Shown here: one piece after another, positions 17,556 to 31,634 of the stretch
Numbering within the stretch: the stretch's first letter is position 1
Layout: every line of letters begins with the position of its first letter
Assembly: GCA_001566965.1 (NCBI GenBank)
Contig: LSNW01000012.1
Coordinates: forward strand, 1 to 64,000
Source of the DNA: Methylothermaceae bacteria B42
GTDB taxonomy: Bacteria > Pseudomonadota > Gammaproteobacteria > Methylococcales > Methylothermaceae
DNA: 64,000 nucleotides
Reading direction: 5' to 3'
Translations under genes and position numbers: made by a program
The notes under the pieces: generated by a model
Told to the model about the DNA's origin: nothing
Databases searched by the model: none
What the model saw: only the letters and a program-made list of their open reading frames with translations

Positions 17556-18122
17556 TTAATTTTCAGCCAGTTTCTTCAAATTTTCCAAACCGCTTTTATA
17601 CAACTCAGTGACGGCTTGAATGGCAGCATCTTCATTCATTTCTTCGGGCGGATTGTTATTCATGTAAGCACGATAGAAAGCGCCTTTCCAAATCACCTTG
17701 GCACCATCGCCGCTTTTTTTGACCTGAAAGGTCGATGAGTAGTTCGCCACTGGCAAAACTGGCACTTCAATCTCCTGGCTGGCGTGGACTATTTTCTTGG
17801 CGGCGCTCATGTCTTTAATCTTATAGGAATACATCATTTTGTCGGCATTATATTTTTTCAGCTCTTCGACAACCTCACCGCCGCCTTCCAGCTTCAAAAT
17901 CCGCTTGCCGCCTTTTTCATTACCGCCTTCTGCCGTGCAACTCACCACTTTGGGGTGCCACTTTTCGATACTGCAAAAATCCTTGACCAGTTCCCATACT
18001 TTATCTGCCGGCGCGTTGATATCAATCGCTTCCTGAATCTTTTGACGTACCGGACCGTGTGCCTGGGCTGAGGCCATCCAGAACAAAACCAGTAATGGGA
18101 ACAAAGCAGTAAGTTTACGCAT
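17556..18122 (-). CDS. MxaD-like periplasmic SRPBCC protein
   Basis: 188 residues. The start at 18122 follows GGAGGAGAT and gives a signal peptide ending SAQA before HGPVRQK. The mature protein is an SRPBCC (START-like) domain: INAPADKVWELVKDFCSIEKWHP, a central LEGGGEVVEELKKYNA, and the terminal FYRAYMNNNPPEEMNEDAAIQAVTELYKSGL. These features match MxaD of methylotrophs, a periplasmic protein reported to aid electron flow from methanol dehydrogenase to cytochrome cL. The four following genes on the strand are closely spaced, and sbcB lies 52 bases upstream. Confidence 0.8.
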   Translation of the reverse strand: MRKLTALFPLLVLFWMASAQAHGPVRQKIQEAIDINAPADKVWELVKDFCSIEKWHPKVVSCTAEGGNEKGGKRILKLEGGGEVVEELKKYNADKMMYSYKIKDMSAAKKIVHASQEIEVPVLPVANYSSTFQVKKSGDGAKVIWKGAFYRAYMNNNPPEEMNEDAAIQAVTELYKSGLENLKKLAEN

Positions 18123-18174
18123 ATCTCCTCCAAGCATTCGAATTCGACTAAAAAGTGAAAATCATGACAGGGTT

Positions 18175-19635
18175 TTAGTCAGAAGGCAATGGATGTATAT
18201 CGGGAAGCAGCATCCGTGCATAGTCTTCCAGTGCTTTCAAAATAGCCTTATGGGTCTGAATAGTCTCTGAATCCCGGCGCAATGATTGCAGCCGCGCCCA
18301 AAATTCATCCCAAACAATACTGGCCCCGCCGCTGGGGTCAAGCAAACGCTGGCGGCGGAAGTGTTGCCAACGGTTTTGCTCTTCCGGATTCAACGTATCG
18401 GGATAATTTCTCGCCCGGTAACGAAAAACCATTTCCGGCAACCTGGGATCGTCAAATTCCAATGCCAAACGACCAAGACGCTCCGGCGGCAAAGCACGTA
18501 TCCGCGCCATCCTGGCCCTGTCAGCATCGCTGAAAAAACCACCGCTATATAACATCAAATCGGGATCTGAGAGTGTTTCCATTTCACGTGATTGGGACAG
18601 TTCGGTGAGCGCTCCCTCCCAAAAACCCCGGTGTTTTTTCAATGCCTCGAGGTGGCGCAGGCATTGGGCAAGCTCAATGCCTAACCGTTGTTGATCCTGT
18701 TTGCGTAATACTTCCAGCGGGGCCAATACCGGGCAGCGATTTACCCTGACGGTTTTCACCGGCAATCTTTCCATGCCCTCGGGCAAATCTTCCCGGCGGG
18801 TGAACAAACGCTCCCGGAGATCGTCCACTGATAAATGATGAAACTGTGCCGGATCCACTGCCAGGTCATAGACAAAAACCCCATTGGGATTGTTTGGATC
18901 CAGCGCCAATGGCGCCACCACCGCCAAACAACCTTGTTTGGCCGGATATTTCTCAGAAACGTGGAGGACCGGACGCATGTCCTTTAAGTCCAGCCATTTC
19001 CATGCCTCGCTTTTTCGCCGGTGACGAAAACAGAATTCATAGAGTTTAGGTTGCCTGTCTTTAAGCAGGCGAGCCAAGGCAATGGTGGCTTCCACATCCG
19101 CCAAGGCATCGTGGGCACCATGATGTTCGATCCCGTTGGCAACCGTGAGATGCTCCAGCTTGAAACTGGGGGCGCCGTCATCCCGCTCCGGCCAAACGAT
19201 ACCTTCGGGGCGCAGGGCGTAAGTGAGGCGCATGACATCAATCAGATCCCAGCGGGAGTTGCCATTGCGCCATTCCCGGGCATAGGGATCCATTAAATTG
19301 CGGTAAAGGGTATAACGGGTGACTTCGTCATCGAAACGAATGGTGTTGTAGCCGCTAACGCAGGTCTCAGGCTGAGAAAATTCCGCATTGATTTGAGCGA
19401 TAAATTCTGCTTCACACACACCTTTTTCAAGCGCCTGCTGAGGCGTGATGCCGGTGATAAGGCACGCTTCCGGCTGGGGCAGAAAATCATTGGCGGGGCG
19501 GCAATATAACACCAGCGGCCGGCCCACGGGGTTCAAATCCTCGTCGGTGCGAAGCCCCGCAAACTGAGCAGGCCGGTCCCTGGCGGGATCGGTGCCAAAG
19601 GTTTCATAATCATACCAATAGAAGGTGGGCGGCAT
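18175..19635 (-). CDS. sbcB: Exodeoxyribonuclease I
   Basis: 486-residue 3'-5' single-strand DNA exonuclease acting in recombination and repair. DEDD exonuclease motifs are visible: YDYETFG near the N-terminus, the GYNTIRFDDEV segment near 110 and HDALADVEATIALA near 180. The SH3-like and helical C-terminal domains of ExoI follow, with YRARNYPDTL close to the end. Length equals the family norm. It is divergent from guaB across a 68-base gap. Confidence 0.93.
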   Translation of the reverse strand: MPPTFYWYDYETFGTDPARDRPAQFAGLRTDEDLNPVGRPLVLYCRPANDFLPQPEACLITGITPQQALEKGVCEAEFIAQINAEFSQPETCVSGYNTIRFDDEVTRYTLYRNLMDPYAREWRNGNSRWDLIDVMRLTYALRPEGIVWPERDDGAPSFKLEHLTVANGIEHHGAHDALADVEATIALARLLKDRQPKLYEFCFRHRRKSEAWKWLDLKDMRPVLHVSEKYPAKQGCLAVVAPLALDPNNPNGVFVYDLAVDPAQFHHLSVDDLRERLFTRREDLPEGMERLPVKTVRVNRCPVLAPLEVLRKQDQQRLGIELAQCLRHLEALKKHRGFWEGALTELSQSREMETLSDPDLMLYSGGFFSDADRARMARIRALPPERLGRLALEFDDPRLPEMVFRYRARNYPDTLNPEEQNRWQHFRRQRLLDPSGGASIVWDEFWARLQSLRRDSETIQTHKAILKALEDYARMLLPDIHPLPSD

Positions 19636-19641
19636 TGTCGA

Positions 19642-19669
19642 TTAACCTTATGATTCAATCAGGTATAAT
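19642..19669 (+). promoter_or_regulatory. Candidate sigma-70 promoter for guaBA
   Basis: A perfect TATAAT (19664-19669) has TTAACC (four of six to TTGACA) 16 bases upstream. It lies in the short gap between divergent sbcB and guaB, 35 bases before the guaB ATG. No PurR-like operator was recognised. Confidence 0.55.
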
Positions 19670-19685
19670 AATCAGATTTACTTGA

Positions 19686-21173
<1,488 letters not shown>

Positions 21174-21178
21174 AGCAA

Positions 21179-22750
21179 ATGGATATTCACGCCTATAAAA
21201 TTTTGATCCTGGATTTTGGCTCGCAATACACCCAACTTATCGGCAGGCGGCTGCGGGAAATTGGGGTTTACTGTGAAATCCATCCCTACGATTGGGATGA
21301 ACAAGCCATCCGGGATTTCAAGGCCAATGGCATCATTCTTTCCGGCGGACCGCGAACGGTTACCGAGGACTTCACCCCCCGGGTTCCGCAGGTGGTTTTT
21401 GAATTGGGGGTGCCGGTGCTGGGTATCTGTTACGGCATGCAAACCATGGCGGCCCAACTTGGCGGCAAGGTCGAATCTTCCCGCAAACGGGAATTTGGCT
21501 ATGCCCAGGTGCGCGCCTGTGGCCATTCACCGCTGCTGGAGGGCATTGAAGATCACACCACGCCTGATGGCGATGCTCTGTTGGATGTATGGATGAGCCA
21601 CGGCGACCGGGTCACTGAACTGCCACCGGGTTTCAAGGTGATCGCCACCACCGATGATGCGCCGATTGCCGGCATGGCGGACGAATCCCGGCATTTTTAC
21701 GGCTTGCAGTTTCACCCGGAAGTCACCCATACCCGCCAAGGGGAGCGCATCCTGGCCCGCTTCGCCTTGGAAATCTGCCAGTGCGAGCCGGTCTGGTTGG
21801 CAGAGAACATTATCGAAGAAAGCATTCAAACCATCCGCCGCCAAGTGGGCAAGGAAAAAGTGCTGCTGGCCCTGTCCGGCGGTGTGGATTCTTCGGTGGT
21901 AGCCGCGCTGCTGCACAAAGCCATCGGCGACCAGCTCATCTGTGTCTTCGTGGATACCGGCCTTTTGCGCCTGCACGAAGGCGATCAAGTGATGGGAACG
22001 TTCGCCAAACACATGGGCGTACACGTGATCCGGGTGAATGCCGCGGATCGTTATTTCGAAGCGTTAAAAGGGATTGCCGACCCGGAAGAAAAACGCGCCA
22101 TCATCGGCCGCTTGTTTATCGAGATCTTCGAGGAAGAGGCCAGCAAACTCCAAGACGTGCAATGGCTGGCCCAGGGAACCATTTATCCTGATGTTATCGA
22201 GTCCGCCGGCGCCAAAACCGGCAAGGCCAATCTCATCAAATCCCATCATAATGTGGCCGGACTCCCGGCCAGCATGGAACTGAAACTCATCGAACCTTTG
22301 CGGGAACTGTTCAAGGACGAAGTGCGCCAACTCGGCCTGGAATTGGGACTGCCCTATGAAATGGTTTACCGCCATCCCTTTCCCGGTCCCGGCCTTGGCG
22401 TGCGTATATTGGGCGAAGTCAGGCGGGAGGAAGCCGACATCCTGCGCCTGGCGGACGATATTTTTATCTCGGAACTCCGCAAGCACGACCTTTACGACAA
22501 AGTCAGCCAGGCGTTCGCGGTCTTTCTTCCCGTGCGCTCTGTCGGCGTGATGGGCGACAAGCGCAGTTACGACTATGTGATTGCCCTGCGCGCCGTGGAA
22601 ACCGTCGATTTCATGACCGCCCGCTGGGCTCACCTGCCCTATGATTTTCTCGACGTGGTTTCCCGGCGAATCATCAATGAAGTCCAAGGCATTTCCAGAG
22701 TCGTCTATGACGTTTCCGGCAAACCACCGGCGACTATTGAGTGGGAGTGA
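21179..22750 (+). CDS. guaA: GMP synthase (glutamine-hydrolysing)
   Basis: 523 residues from the ATG at 21179; a TTG nine bases earlier would add three residues. The N-terminal class I amidotransferase domain has [11 protein letters not shown], the nucleophile Cys84 in GICYGMQTM, and FHPEVTHT. The ATP-pyrophosphatase domain has the P-loop LSGGVDSSV near residue 230. The dimerisation domain ends [13 protein letters not shown], the usual GuaA C-terminus. It converts XMP to GMP with glutamine. Confidence 0.97.
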   Translation: MDIHAYKILILDFGSQYTQLIGRRLREIGVYCEIHPYDWDEQAIRDFKANGIILSGGPRTVTEDFTPRVPQVVFELGVPVLGICYGMQTMAAQLGGKVESSRKREFGYAQVRACGHSPLLEGIEDHTTPDGDALLDVWMSHGDRVTELPPGFKVIATTDDAPIAGMADESRHFYGLQFHPEVTHTRQGERILARFALEICQCEPVWLAENIIEESIQTIRRQVGKEKVLLALSGGVDSSVVAALLHKAIGDQLICVFVDTGLLRLHEGDQVMGTFAKHMGVHVIRVNAADRYFEALKGIADPEEKRAIIGRLFIEIFEEEASKLQDVQWLAQGTIYPDVIESAGAKTGKANLIKSHHNVAGLPASMELKLIEPLRELFKDEVRQLGLELGLPYEMVYRHPFPGPGLGVRILGEVRREEADILRLADDIFISELRKHDLYDKVSQAFAVFLPVRSVGVMGDKRSYDYVIALRAVETVDFMTARWAHLPYDFLDVVSRRIINEVQGISRVVYDVSGKPPATIEWE

Positions 22751-23041
22751 TTGGCACGGGCCAGCATTTTGGCCTGGGACTTCAAGATCTCGCAATCAGA
22801 CGTTAAGTGATGAAGATATAGCTGCAAGAATAGTGGTTTCTGTCTGAATTGTGGCGCATGGTGTATGGCCGAGGGCGCAGCGCTGCCCAATGACGCAAAT
22901 GCGAGCGAGTTCGGTCACCTGCTGCAGGGCATAAGGTGTTTACCCGGCAAACACGCTGGCCTGTGATGAACCCTTTGGCGACAAGGTAGCCAGATTCTCG
23001 CTGCATGCCGAAGCGGGTGGATAGTAGCGCTGGTGGAAAGC
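22751..23041. other. Intergenic region without a supportable gene
   Basis: About 290 bases separate guaA from the promoter of the next gene. Short open frames exist on both strands but none has a ribosome-binding site or family match. One frame ends with a FSLHAEAGG-like stretch faintly reminiscent of transposase remnants; I do not treat this as evidence. Together with the debris after the DUF3592 gene it suggests a turnover-prone patch. Confidence 0.4.
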
Positions 23042-23070
23042 TTGACATACGATGGCGCGGTACTTATTTT
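23042..23070 (+). promoter_or_regulatory. Candidate sigma-70 promoter of the DUF3592 gene
   Basis: TTGACA (perfect, 23042-23047) and TATTTT (23065-23070, four of six) are separated by 17 bases. The ATG follows 28 bases after the -10 element, with AGGAGAAGGGCG as ribosome-binding site. Confidence 0.6.
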
Positions 23071-23098
23071 ACTAGAACCACACTACAGGAGAAGGGCG

Positions 23099-23548
23099 AT
23101 GCACGGCCGCACATTGGTGACGGGGACATTGATGATAGCGCTGGGCGTGATCGCGAGCACCGCCGGCCTGCGGGAGATGGACAAGTTGCGCGAGCTGCGC
23201 GAATATGGCCTTCGTGCCTCGGCGCGAGTAGTGGAGATCGACAGCTATAGGGAAAAGGTTACGAGCCCCATCAGCTATATCCCGGTTTTGGAATGGACCA
23301 CTGCCGATGGTCACACAGTGCGCGTGCAGGCCGGCTTCTCTTCACCGCAACAAAGCAGCTGGCGCATAGGCGAGCGCTTTTCGGTACGCTATGACCCGCA
23401 GCAGCCGGACCAGCGCTACCTGGTGGAGCGCCCGGACCGGCCGGCACTGTCCCGCCTAGTTGACCACCTAGGCCTGGTCATCGGCGGCATCTTCCTGCTG
23501 ACGGGCTTGGCCATCTTCGTCATGGGCCTACGCCGACACAGTCGATAG
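23099..23548 (+). CDS. DUF3592-like membrane protein
   Basis: 149 residues with membrane helices near residues 6-22 and 120-142 and an extracytoplasmic domain between them. The central pattern (ARVVEIDSYREK, then PVLEWTTADGHTVRVQAG, then GERFSVRYDPQQPDQ) is typical of DUF3592 proteins. I start at ATG 23099 behind a clear Shine-Dalgarno; the open frame extends 22 codons further upstream but crosses the predicted promoter. Third positions are strongly G/C, more so than in flanking guaA and tadA, which hints at acquisition. Function unknown. Confidence 0.75.
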   Translation: MHGRTLVTGTLMIALGVIASTAGLREMDKLRELREYGLRASARVVEIDSYREKVTSPISYIPVLEWTTADGHTVRVQAGFSSPQQSSWRIGERFSVRYDPQQPDQRYLVERPDRPALSRLVDHLGLVIGGIFLLTGLAIFVMGLRRHSR

Positions 23549-23549
23549 G

Positions 23550-23702
23550 AAAGACCCATGGAACGAAACCTTCTTCAGCCAGCTTTTTCGCGCGCCCTCC
23601 GGGCAAGTGGGCCTTTCCGCCCTCGACCCGTTCGAGACTTTGGGCCGGGGATCGAAAAAGCAGGCGAAGAAACTGATCCGCCGTAACCTAACGCATAGGT
23701 GA
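23550..23702 (+). pseudogene. Possible C-terminal gene remnant
   Basis: Directly after the DUF3592 gene, in another frame, an open stretch reads KDPWNETFFSQLFRAPSG, continues in protein-like composition and ends KKLIRRNLTHR before a TGA. It has no proper start codon or ribosome-binding site in frame. It could be the tail of a decayed gene or chance coding. No family recognised. Confidence 0.25.
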
Positions 23703-23710
23703 ACTAATGT

Positions 23711-23766
23711 ACGCCGTTAATTTTTTCCAGCTAGAAGCTTGATGGCATCTATCCAGGCCGCCAACA
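23711..23766 (+). repeat. Degenerate copy of a dispersed palindromic element (core only)
   Basis: Starts ACGCCGTTAA and ends GATGGC, five further bases, ATCCAGGCCGCCAACA, matching the loop of the element at 63203-63255 and the complement of the one at 30886-30935. The flanks here are not complementary, so the outer stem is lost or was never present. Confidence 0.6.
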
Positions 23767-23812
23767 GCCGCAAGGAAGACAAGAACATCTAATTCAAACC
23801 TCAAAAACTTAA

Positions 23813-24307
<495 letters not shown>

Positions 24308-24336
24308 TTATTCTGTTGTGCCGTTGATCCTGACAA

Positions 24337-25821
24337 TCAAATAGGCGCGGGCGTTTGCGTCGGTATAGGAGAAGATTCCTTTTCTTTTTCAGGCGGGGAT
24401 AATTTTGTCTCCAAAGAGCGGGTTTTGGGCTTGCTCGTCAGCCAGATCAACAAATCATAAAAATTGCGGATATTCTCCACATAGCGCACCGGTTCCCAAC
24501 CCCGGGCATAGCCATGCTTGGTGCGCTGATACCATTTTTTCTTGGCTAACAGGGGTAGATGTTTTTTTACGTCCATCCACTTATCGGGATTGCCTCCCAG
24601 GGATTGGGTCAGCACCCGCCCATCTTCCAGGTGACCAAAGCCGATATTGTATGCGGCCAACGTAAACCAGGTACGATCTGGCTCGGGGATTCTGGCGGGA
24701 ATTTTCTTTTTCAACGCCACCAGATACCGGGTGCCGCCCAAGATGCTTTCGCGCGGATCCAGTCGGTCAGCCACATGAATTTGCTTGGCGGTTTTGCGGG
24801 TGAGCATCATCAATCCGCGCACCCCGGTGGGAGACAGTGCCTTCACATTCCAGTGGGATTCCTGATAGGAAATCGCGGCCAGTAAGCGCCAATCCATGTC
24901 AAATTTTTGAGCGGCTTCCTTAAAATAGGCAAGATAGCGGGGCAGGCGCTCTTTGAAATGTTTTCGGAAAGTGCAGACATCCGCATATTCCATGCGCTCC
25001 ACGTGGCCATAATAGCGCTCCAGCAGTTGATCCAGAATTTTGTTTTGTTTTAGTTCTTCCAGAAACACAACCGCAGCCTGATGAAGCGTTCCGTCATGCC
25101 GCTTGGAAAATGCCCAGGCCAACGCTCTCTCCGCACTGAGATCAAAGGCGGGCCTCAATCTGGGATAGAACCGTCTGAGGGCGGCAAGCTGGTTGGAGTC
25201 GGCGACAGTGTAATCAATCAATCCTTCATTGAGCAAATCCATCAACGCTTCGGAGCTGTGGCTTTGATTGGCTATCCAGGAAAGCTGCGGAAACTTTTTC
25301 CGCCAACGTTGCAAGGTGTCCACATGGCTGGATCCCGCCACCACTTCCAAAATGCCATTTTGCAAATCGGCAACGGAACGGGGACGACGCTGACTGTCCC
25401 GGTAGACCAATTGCTCGGTGACTTTTTGATAAGGGGAGGAGAATCGCAAGTATTGGCTGCGAACTTCGGTAATTGTCAATCCTGCGGCAGCCATATCGGC
25501 TTCCCCCGCCAGTATTTTTGCCAGTAATTCAGGAAAGCGCTCGGGAACAATGAAAACCGGCTTGACCCCCAGCCACTCAGCAAACCGGCTTACCAATTCG
25601 TATTCAAAACCTGCGAATTCTTCTCCCATCTCAAAATAGGTGGTCACGCCGTAACGGGTTAATACCCGAAGTTTTCCTGATGCTTTCACCTGCTCTACAT
25701 GGGAAAGCCTGGCATGTTCTCGCAATAGCGTTGACAGCGATATGAAAAGCGCGATAAAAAAAATGATTTCGCCGACAATGAGAAAGGGACGAAAAAGAAA
25801 ATTGAGAGAGACGTTGGTCAC
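24337..25821 (-). CDS. mltF: Membrane-bound lytic murein transglycosylase F
   Basis: About 494 residues. An N-terminal hydrophobic anchor (about 11-33) precedes a periplasmic solute-binding-3 domain (KLRVLTRYGVTTYF to the ERYYGH end). A C-terminal SLT domain follows, with catalytic Glu in ISYQESHWN, then SPTGVRGLMMLT and YNIGFGHL. The two-domain layout is diagnostic of MltF. The start is uncertain: GTG 25821 (AGG nine bases upstream) or TTG 25827. It follows aroE by 78 bases on the same strand. Confidence 0.92.
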   Translation of the reverse strand: MTNVSLNFLFRPFLIVGEIIFFIALFISLSTLLREHARLSHVEQVKASGKLRVLTRYGVTTYFEMGEEFAGFEYELVSRFAEWLGVKPVFIVPERFPELLAKILAGEADMAAAGLTITEVRSQYLRFSSPYQKVTEQLVYRDSQRRPRSVADLQNGILEVVAGSSHVDTLQRWRKKFPQLSWIANQSHSSEALMDLLNEGLIDYTVADSNQLAALRRFYPRLRPAFDLSAERALAWAFSKRHDGTLHQAAVVFLEELKQNKILDQLLERYYGHVERMEYADVCTFRKHFKERLPRYLAYFKEAAQKFDMDWRLLAAISYQESHWNVKALSPTGVRGLMMLTRKTAKQIHVADRLDPRESILGGTRYLVALKKKIPARIPEPDRTWFTLAAYNIGFGHLEDGRVLTQSLGGNPDKWMDVKKHLPLLAKKKWYQRTKHGYARGWEPVRYVENIRNFYDLLIWLTSKPKTRSLETKLSPPEKEKESSPIPTQTPAPI

Positions 25822-25899
25822 GTTCAAAAGCCTGGTCCCGCAGGCAAAACCACAGCGATTAGTGAAGATAGCAAAACAATGTGAGCATCGGTTTTGATA

Positions 25900-26727
25900 T
25901 CATTTCCGCTCGCGCAAACGGGCAATGACAGGGGCTGTTGATGGGCGCACACCCCGCCACAGCCAAAAGGCTTCCGCCGCTTGCTCCACCAACATACCCA
26001 AACCATCCACGGCAGTTTCCGCCCCTTGAACCCGCCCCCATTCGAGGAATGGAACCGCTTTTTCACCATACATAAGGTCATAACAAACCCCACCCGGGGC
26101 AATCAATCCGTTGGGCAATGGCGGTATCTGGCCATGCAATCCCGCGGCAGTGGCGTTCAAAATCAAATCAAACTGCTGATCCTTAAGCTTCGCAAAACCG
26201 CAAGCTTGAATCTTTCCTAACGATGAGAATTGCTCCGCCAAAGCCACGGCCCGCTCTTCCGTGCGATTGGCAATGACCACAAGTTCTGGCTGTTGTTCCA
26301 ATAAAGGCCCCAAAATTCCCCGCGCGGCGCCTCCGGCCCCAATCACTAAAATACGTTTATTGGACAGAGACACACCCATATTTTCCGTTAGATCCCGCAG
26401 CAAACCGACGCCATCGGTATTATCCCCAAACAGGATAGAATCCTTGCGGAAGACCAAGGTATTGACCGCATGACTCATTTGCGCGCGGGGACTCAACGCA
26501 TCGGCCAGGCGAAAAGCCAGCTCCTTGAGCGGGACAGTGCAGTTCAACCCCAACCCGCCTCCAGCCCGGAAAGCGCCCACAGCGGTTTCGAAACATTCGG
26601 GAGGTACGTCCTGACTGGTGTAGCGGATACCTTCTCCGGTTTGCTCCGCAAACCAGGTATGAATTAATGGGGAAAGGCTGTGGGCAATGGGATGGCCGAA
26701 AACCGCGTAATGATCAGGCTTTTTCAT
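25900..26727 (-). CDS. aroE: Shikimate dehydrogenase
   Basis: 275-residue NADP-dependent enzyme of aromatic amino acid synthesis. The N-terminal YAVFGHPIAHSLSP holds the shikimate-binding Ser pair, NCTVPLKE holds the catalytic Lys, and VIGAGGAARGI is the nucleotide loop, followed by NRTEERA. I start at the ATG at 26727, giving the usual N-terminus; an in-frame TTG six codons upstream is unlikely. The 5' end overlaps the preceding membrane-protein gene by 14 bases. Confidence 0.95.
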   Translation of the reverse strand: MKKPDHYAVFGHPIAHSLSPLIHTWFAEQTGEGIRYTSQDVPPECFETAVGAFRAGGGLGLNCTVPLKELAFRLADALSPRAQMSHAVNTLVFRKDSILFGDNTDGVGLLRDLTENMGVSLSNKRILVIGAGGAARGILGPLLEQQPELVVIANRTEERAVALAEQFSSLGKIQACGFAKLKDQQFDLILNATAAGLHGQIPPLPNGLIAPGGVCYDLMYGEKAVPFLEWGRVQGAETAVDGLGMLVEQAAEAFWLWRGVRPSTAPVIARLRERK

Positions 26728-27313
26728 GGTGTTTTTCGGCTTCAAGCATCTGTCTTTCCCGTTTTCCCCAATAGATAGTGAACAGGATCAGCGCTACCGC
26801 CAGTAGAATAACCAAAGGGAGAAATTGCTCCAGATAAGCGGTTAACATGGCCGTTGTCCCCAAAAATACACCAGCGAGGCTAAACCGCCATCCGATGCGG
26901 ATACCATCCAAAAAGGTGGCCAATGCCAAAATCAATAAAATCACCAAGGCAGCGGCCTTGCCATCCAGAAACCGTAAATGGAGTAGAAAAAAGACCCCGA
27001 CCACGGTAAAAAATACGCCGCCCCAATGCAAAAGCTGAAGCATGAATAATTCGCCCAGGGACTGCCCCCGCACGTGTCCATGCAGGGAAGCCTGGGCCCA
27101 ACCGGCTATCATGGAGCCCAGCCCGAAGATGGGTATCATTAGTAGCCAATAGAGATAGGCATCTTGCGGGGAAAAATCCCCCACGACTGCTCCACCGATA
27201 GAAAACAACAGCAACAGGATTAGAACCGCCTCATCCAGCCATACGATTATCCCCGGCGGCGGCGCTTTTTCCTCAACTGCATGATTATTGTTGTTGGCGT
27301 CGTTATCGTGCAT
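26714..27313 (-). CDS. Polytopic membrane protein, function unknown
   Basis: 199 residues from an ATG placed one base after the hemB stop, with GGGAAT upstream. A short Asn-rich N-terminus (DNDANNNNH) leads into about five or six membrane helices between residues 25 and 185, then a charged C-terminal tail (KRERQMLEAEKHHEKA). I see no transport or catalytic motif. It is translationally linked to hemB and aroE. Function unknown. Confidence 0.7.
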   Translation of the reverse strand: MHDNDANNNNHAVEEKAPPPGIIVWLDEAVLILLLLFSIGGAVVGDFSPQDAYLYWLLMIPIFGLGSMIAGWAQASLHGHVRGQSLGELFMLQLLHWGGVFFTVVGVFFLLHLRFLDGKAAALVILLILALATFLDGIRIGWRFSLAGVFLGTTAMLTAYLEQFLPLVILLAVALILFTIYWGKRERQMLEAEKHHEKA

Positions 27314-27314
27314 G

Positions 27315-28400
<1,086 letters not shown>

Positions 28401-28450
28401 TTATGATAAACAAAAATGGATTCTTCGGGAGACTTCAGGAGCTTTAATTG

Positions 28451-30826
<2,376 letters not shown>

Positions 30827-30864
30827 TGACTTTTAGAGTGTATTCCAATTGGTAATGTTAGAAA

Positions 30865-30956
30865 GGGACATGGACCGGCTTTTGGAATGTTGGCAGCCTG
30901 GATGGCTGCCATCAAGGATGCGTTAACGGCGTTTCCCAAAAGCCGATCCATGTCCC
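30865..30956. repeat. Dispersed palindromic element, copy 1
   Basis: Outer arms of 21 bases (30865-30885 and 30936-30956) are complementary at 20 positions. Inside is a second perfect 8-bp stem TGGCAGCC/GGCTGCCA. Read on the minus strand, the loop is ACGCCGTTAACGCATCC, then TTGATGGCAGCC, ATCCAGGCTGCCAACAT. The same core occurs at 63203-63255 and 23711-23766. It sits between cmoA and the next gene and could also end cmoA transcription. Confidence 0.75.
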
Positions 30957-31036
30957 CATTGAGATAAAATTTAAGGGTTCGACAGTCGCCTTGGAACGGG
31001 TTACATTGAATTTTTTTTTATGAACATGAGATCTCC

Positions 31037-31612
31037 ATGAATGACACATTAACCGAGCTTTACCGAAAAATGACCGCCTTGCAGGAGGAAATTGTCAAGG
31101 AGTTGGAGGCCAAACAGCGCCAGTTCGCTTATCGGCTGGATCGAACCCGGGTGATTTTCGAACAGGGTGCCATCGAGGCTCAAAAAGCGCACCTGCAAAG
31201 CTTATTTCGCTACATTGTTGGCGCCCACCCCAAGCATTTTTTGACGGCGCCGTTGATTTATTCCTGCATTGTGCCCGCCGTGTTATTGGATGCCTGGGTG
31301 AGTCTTTATCATGCGGTATGTTTCCCGGTTTGGGGCATTCCCAAAGTCAAACGCAGTGATTACATCGTCATCGACCGGCACTACCTGCCTTATCTCAATG
31401 CGTTGGAAAAACTCAATTGCGTTTATTGCGGTTATTTCAATGGCCTTATTGCCTATGTTCAAGAGGTAGCGGCGCGCACGGAACAATACTGGTGTCCCAT
31501 TAAACACGCTAAGAAGCTCAAAACCTTTCATAGCCGCTATCCTATTTTCCTGGACTATGGTGATGCTGAAGCTTATCGAAAACAGCTTCCGGTCTTGCGA
31601 CATCATTTTTGA
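31037..31612 (+). CDS. Conserved hypothetical protein between cmoA and cmoB
   Basis: 191 residues. The N-terminal 55 residues are a charged helix (LYRKMTALQEEIVKELEAKQ). A hydrophobic stretch with HPKHFLTAPLIYSCIVPAVLLDAWVSLYHAVCFP follows, possibly membrane-attached. The C-terminal half carries aromatic and Cys-rich elements: DRHYLPYLN, CVYCGYFN and YWCPIKHAKK. The CxxC plus WCPIKHA pattern suggests a metal or redox site, but I know of no assigned function. The ATG is 22 bases before cmoB in the same direction. Confidence 0.75.
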   Translation: MNDTLTELYRKMTALQEEIVKELEAKQRQFAYRLDRTRVIFEQGAIEAQKAHLQSLFRYIVGAHPKHFLTAPLIYSCIVPAVLLDAWVSLYHAVCFPVWGIPKVKRSDYIVIDRHYLPYLNALEKLNCVYCGYFNGLIAYVQEVAARTEQYWCPIKHAKKLKTFHSRYPIFLDYGDAEAYRKQLPVLRHHF

Positions 31613-31634
31613 GAAGTAATCCAGCCTTTGAACT

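Noticed and set aside
22064-22795. 243-codon open frame antisense to guaA
   Set aside because: Shadow of guaA; ends in intergenic DNA without features.
22860-23030. Possible IS91-type transposase remnant (FSLHAEAGG-like stretch)
   Set aside because: The match is a few residues, frames are interrupted and no terminal features were found.
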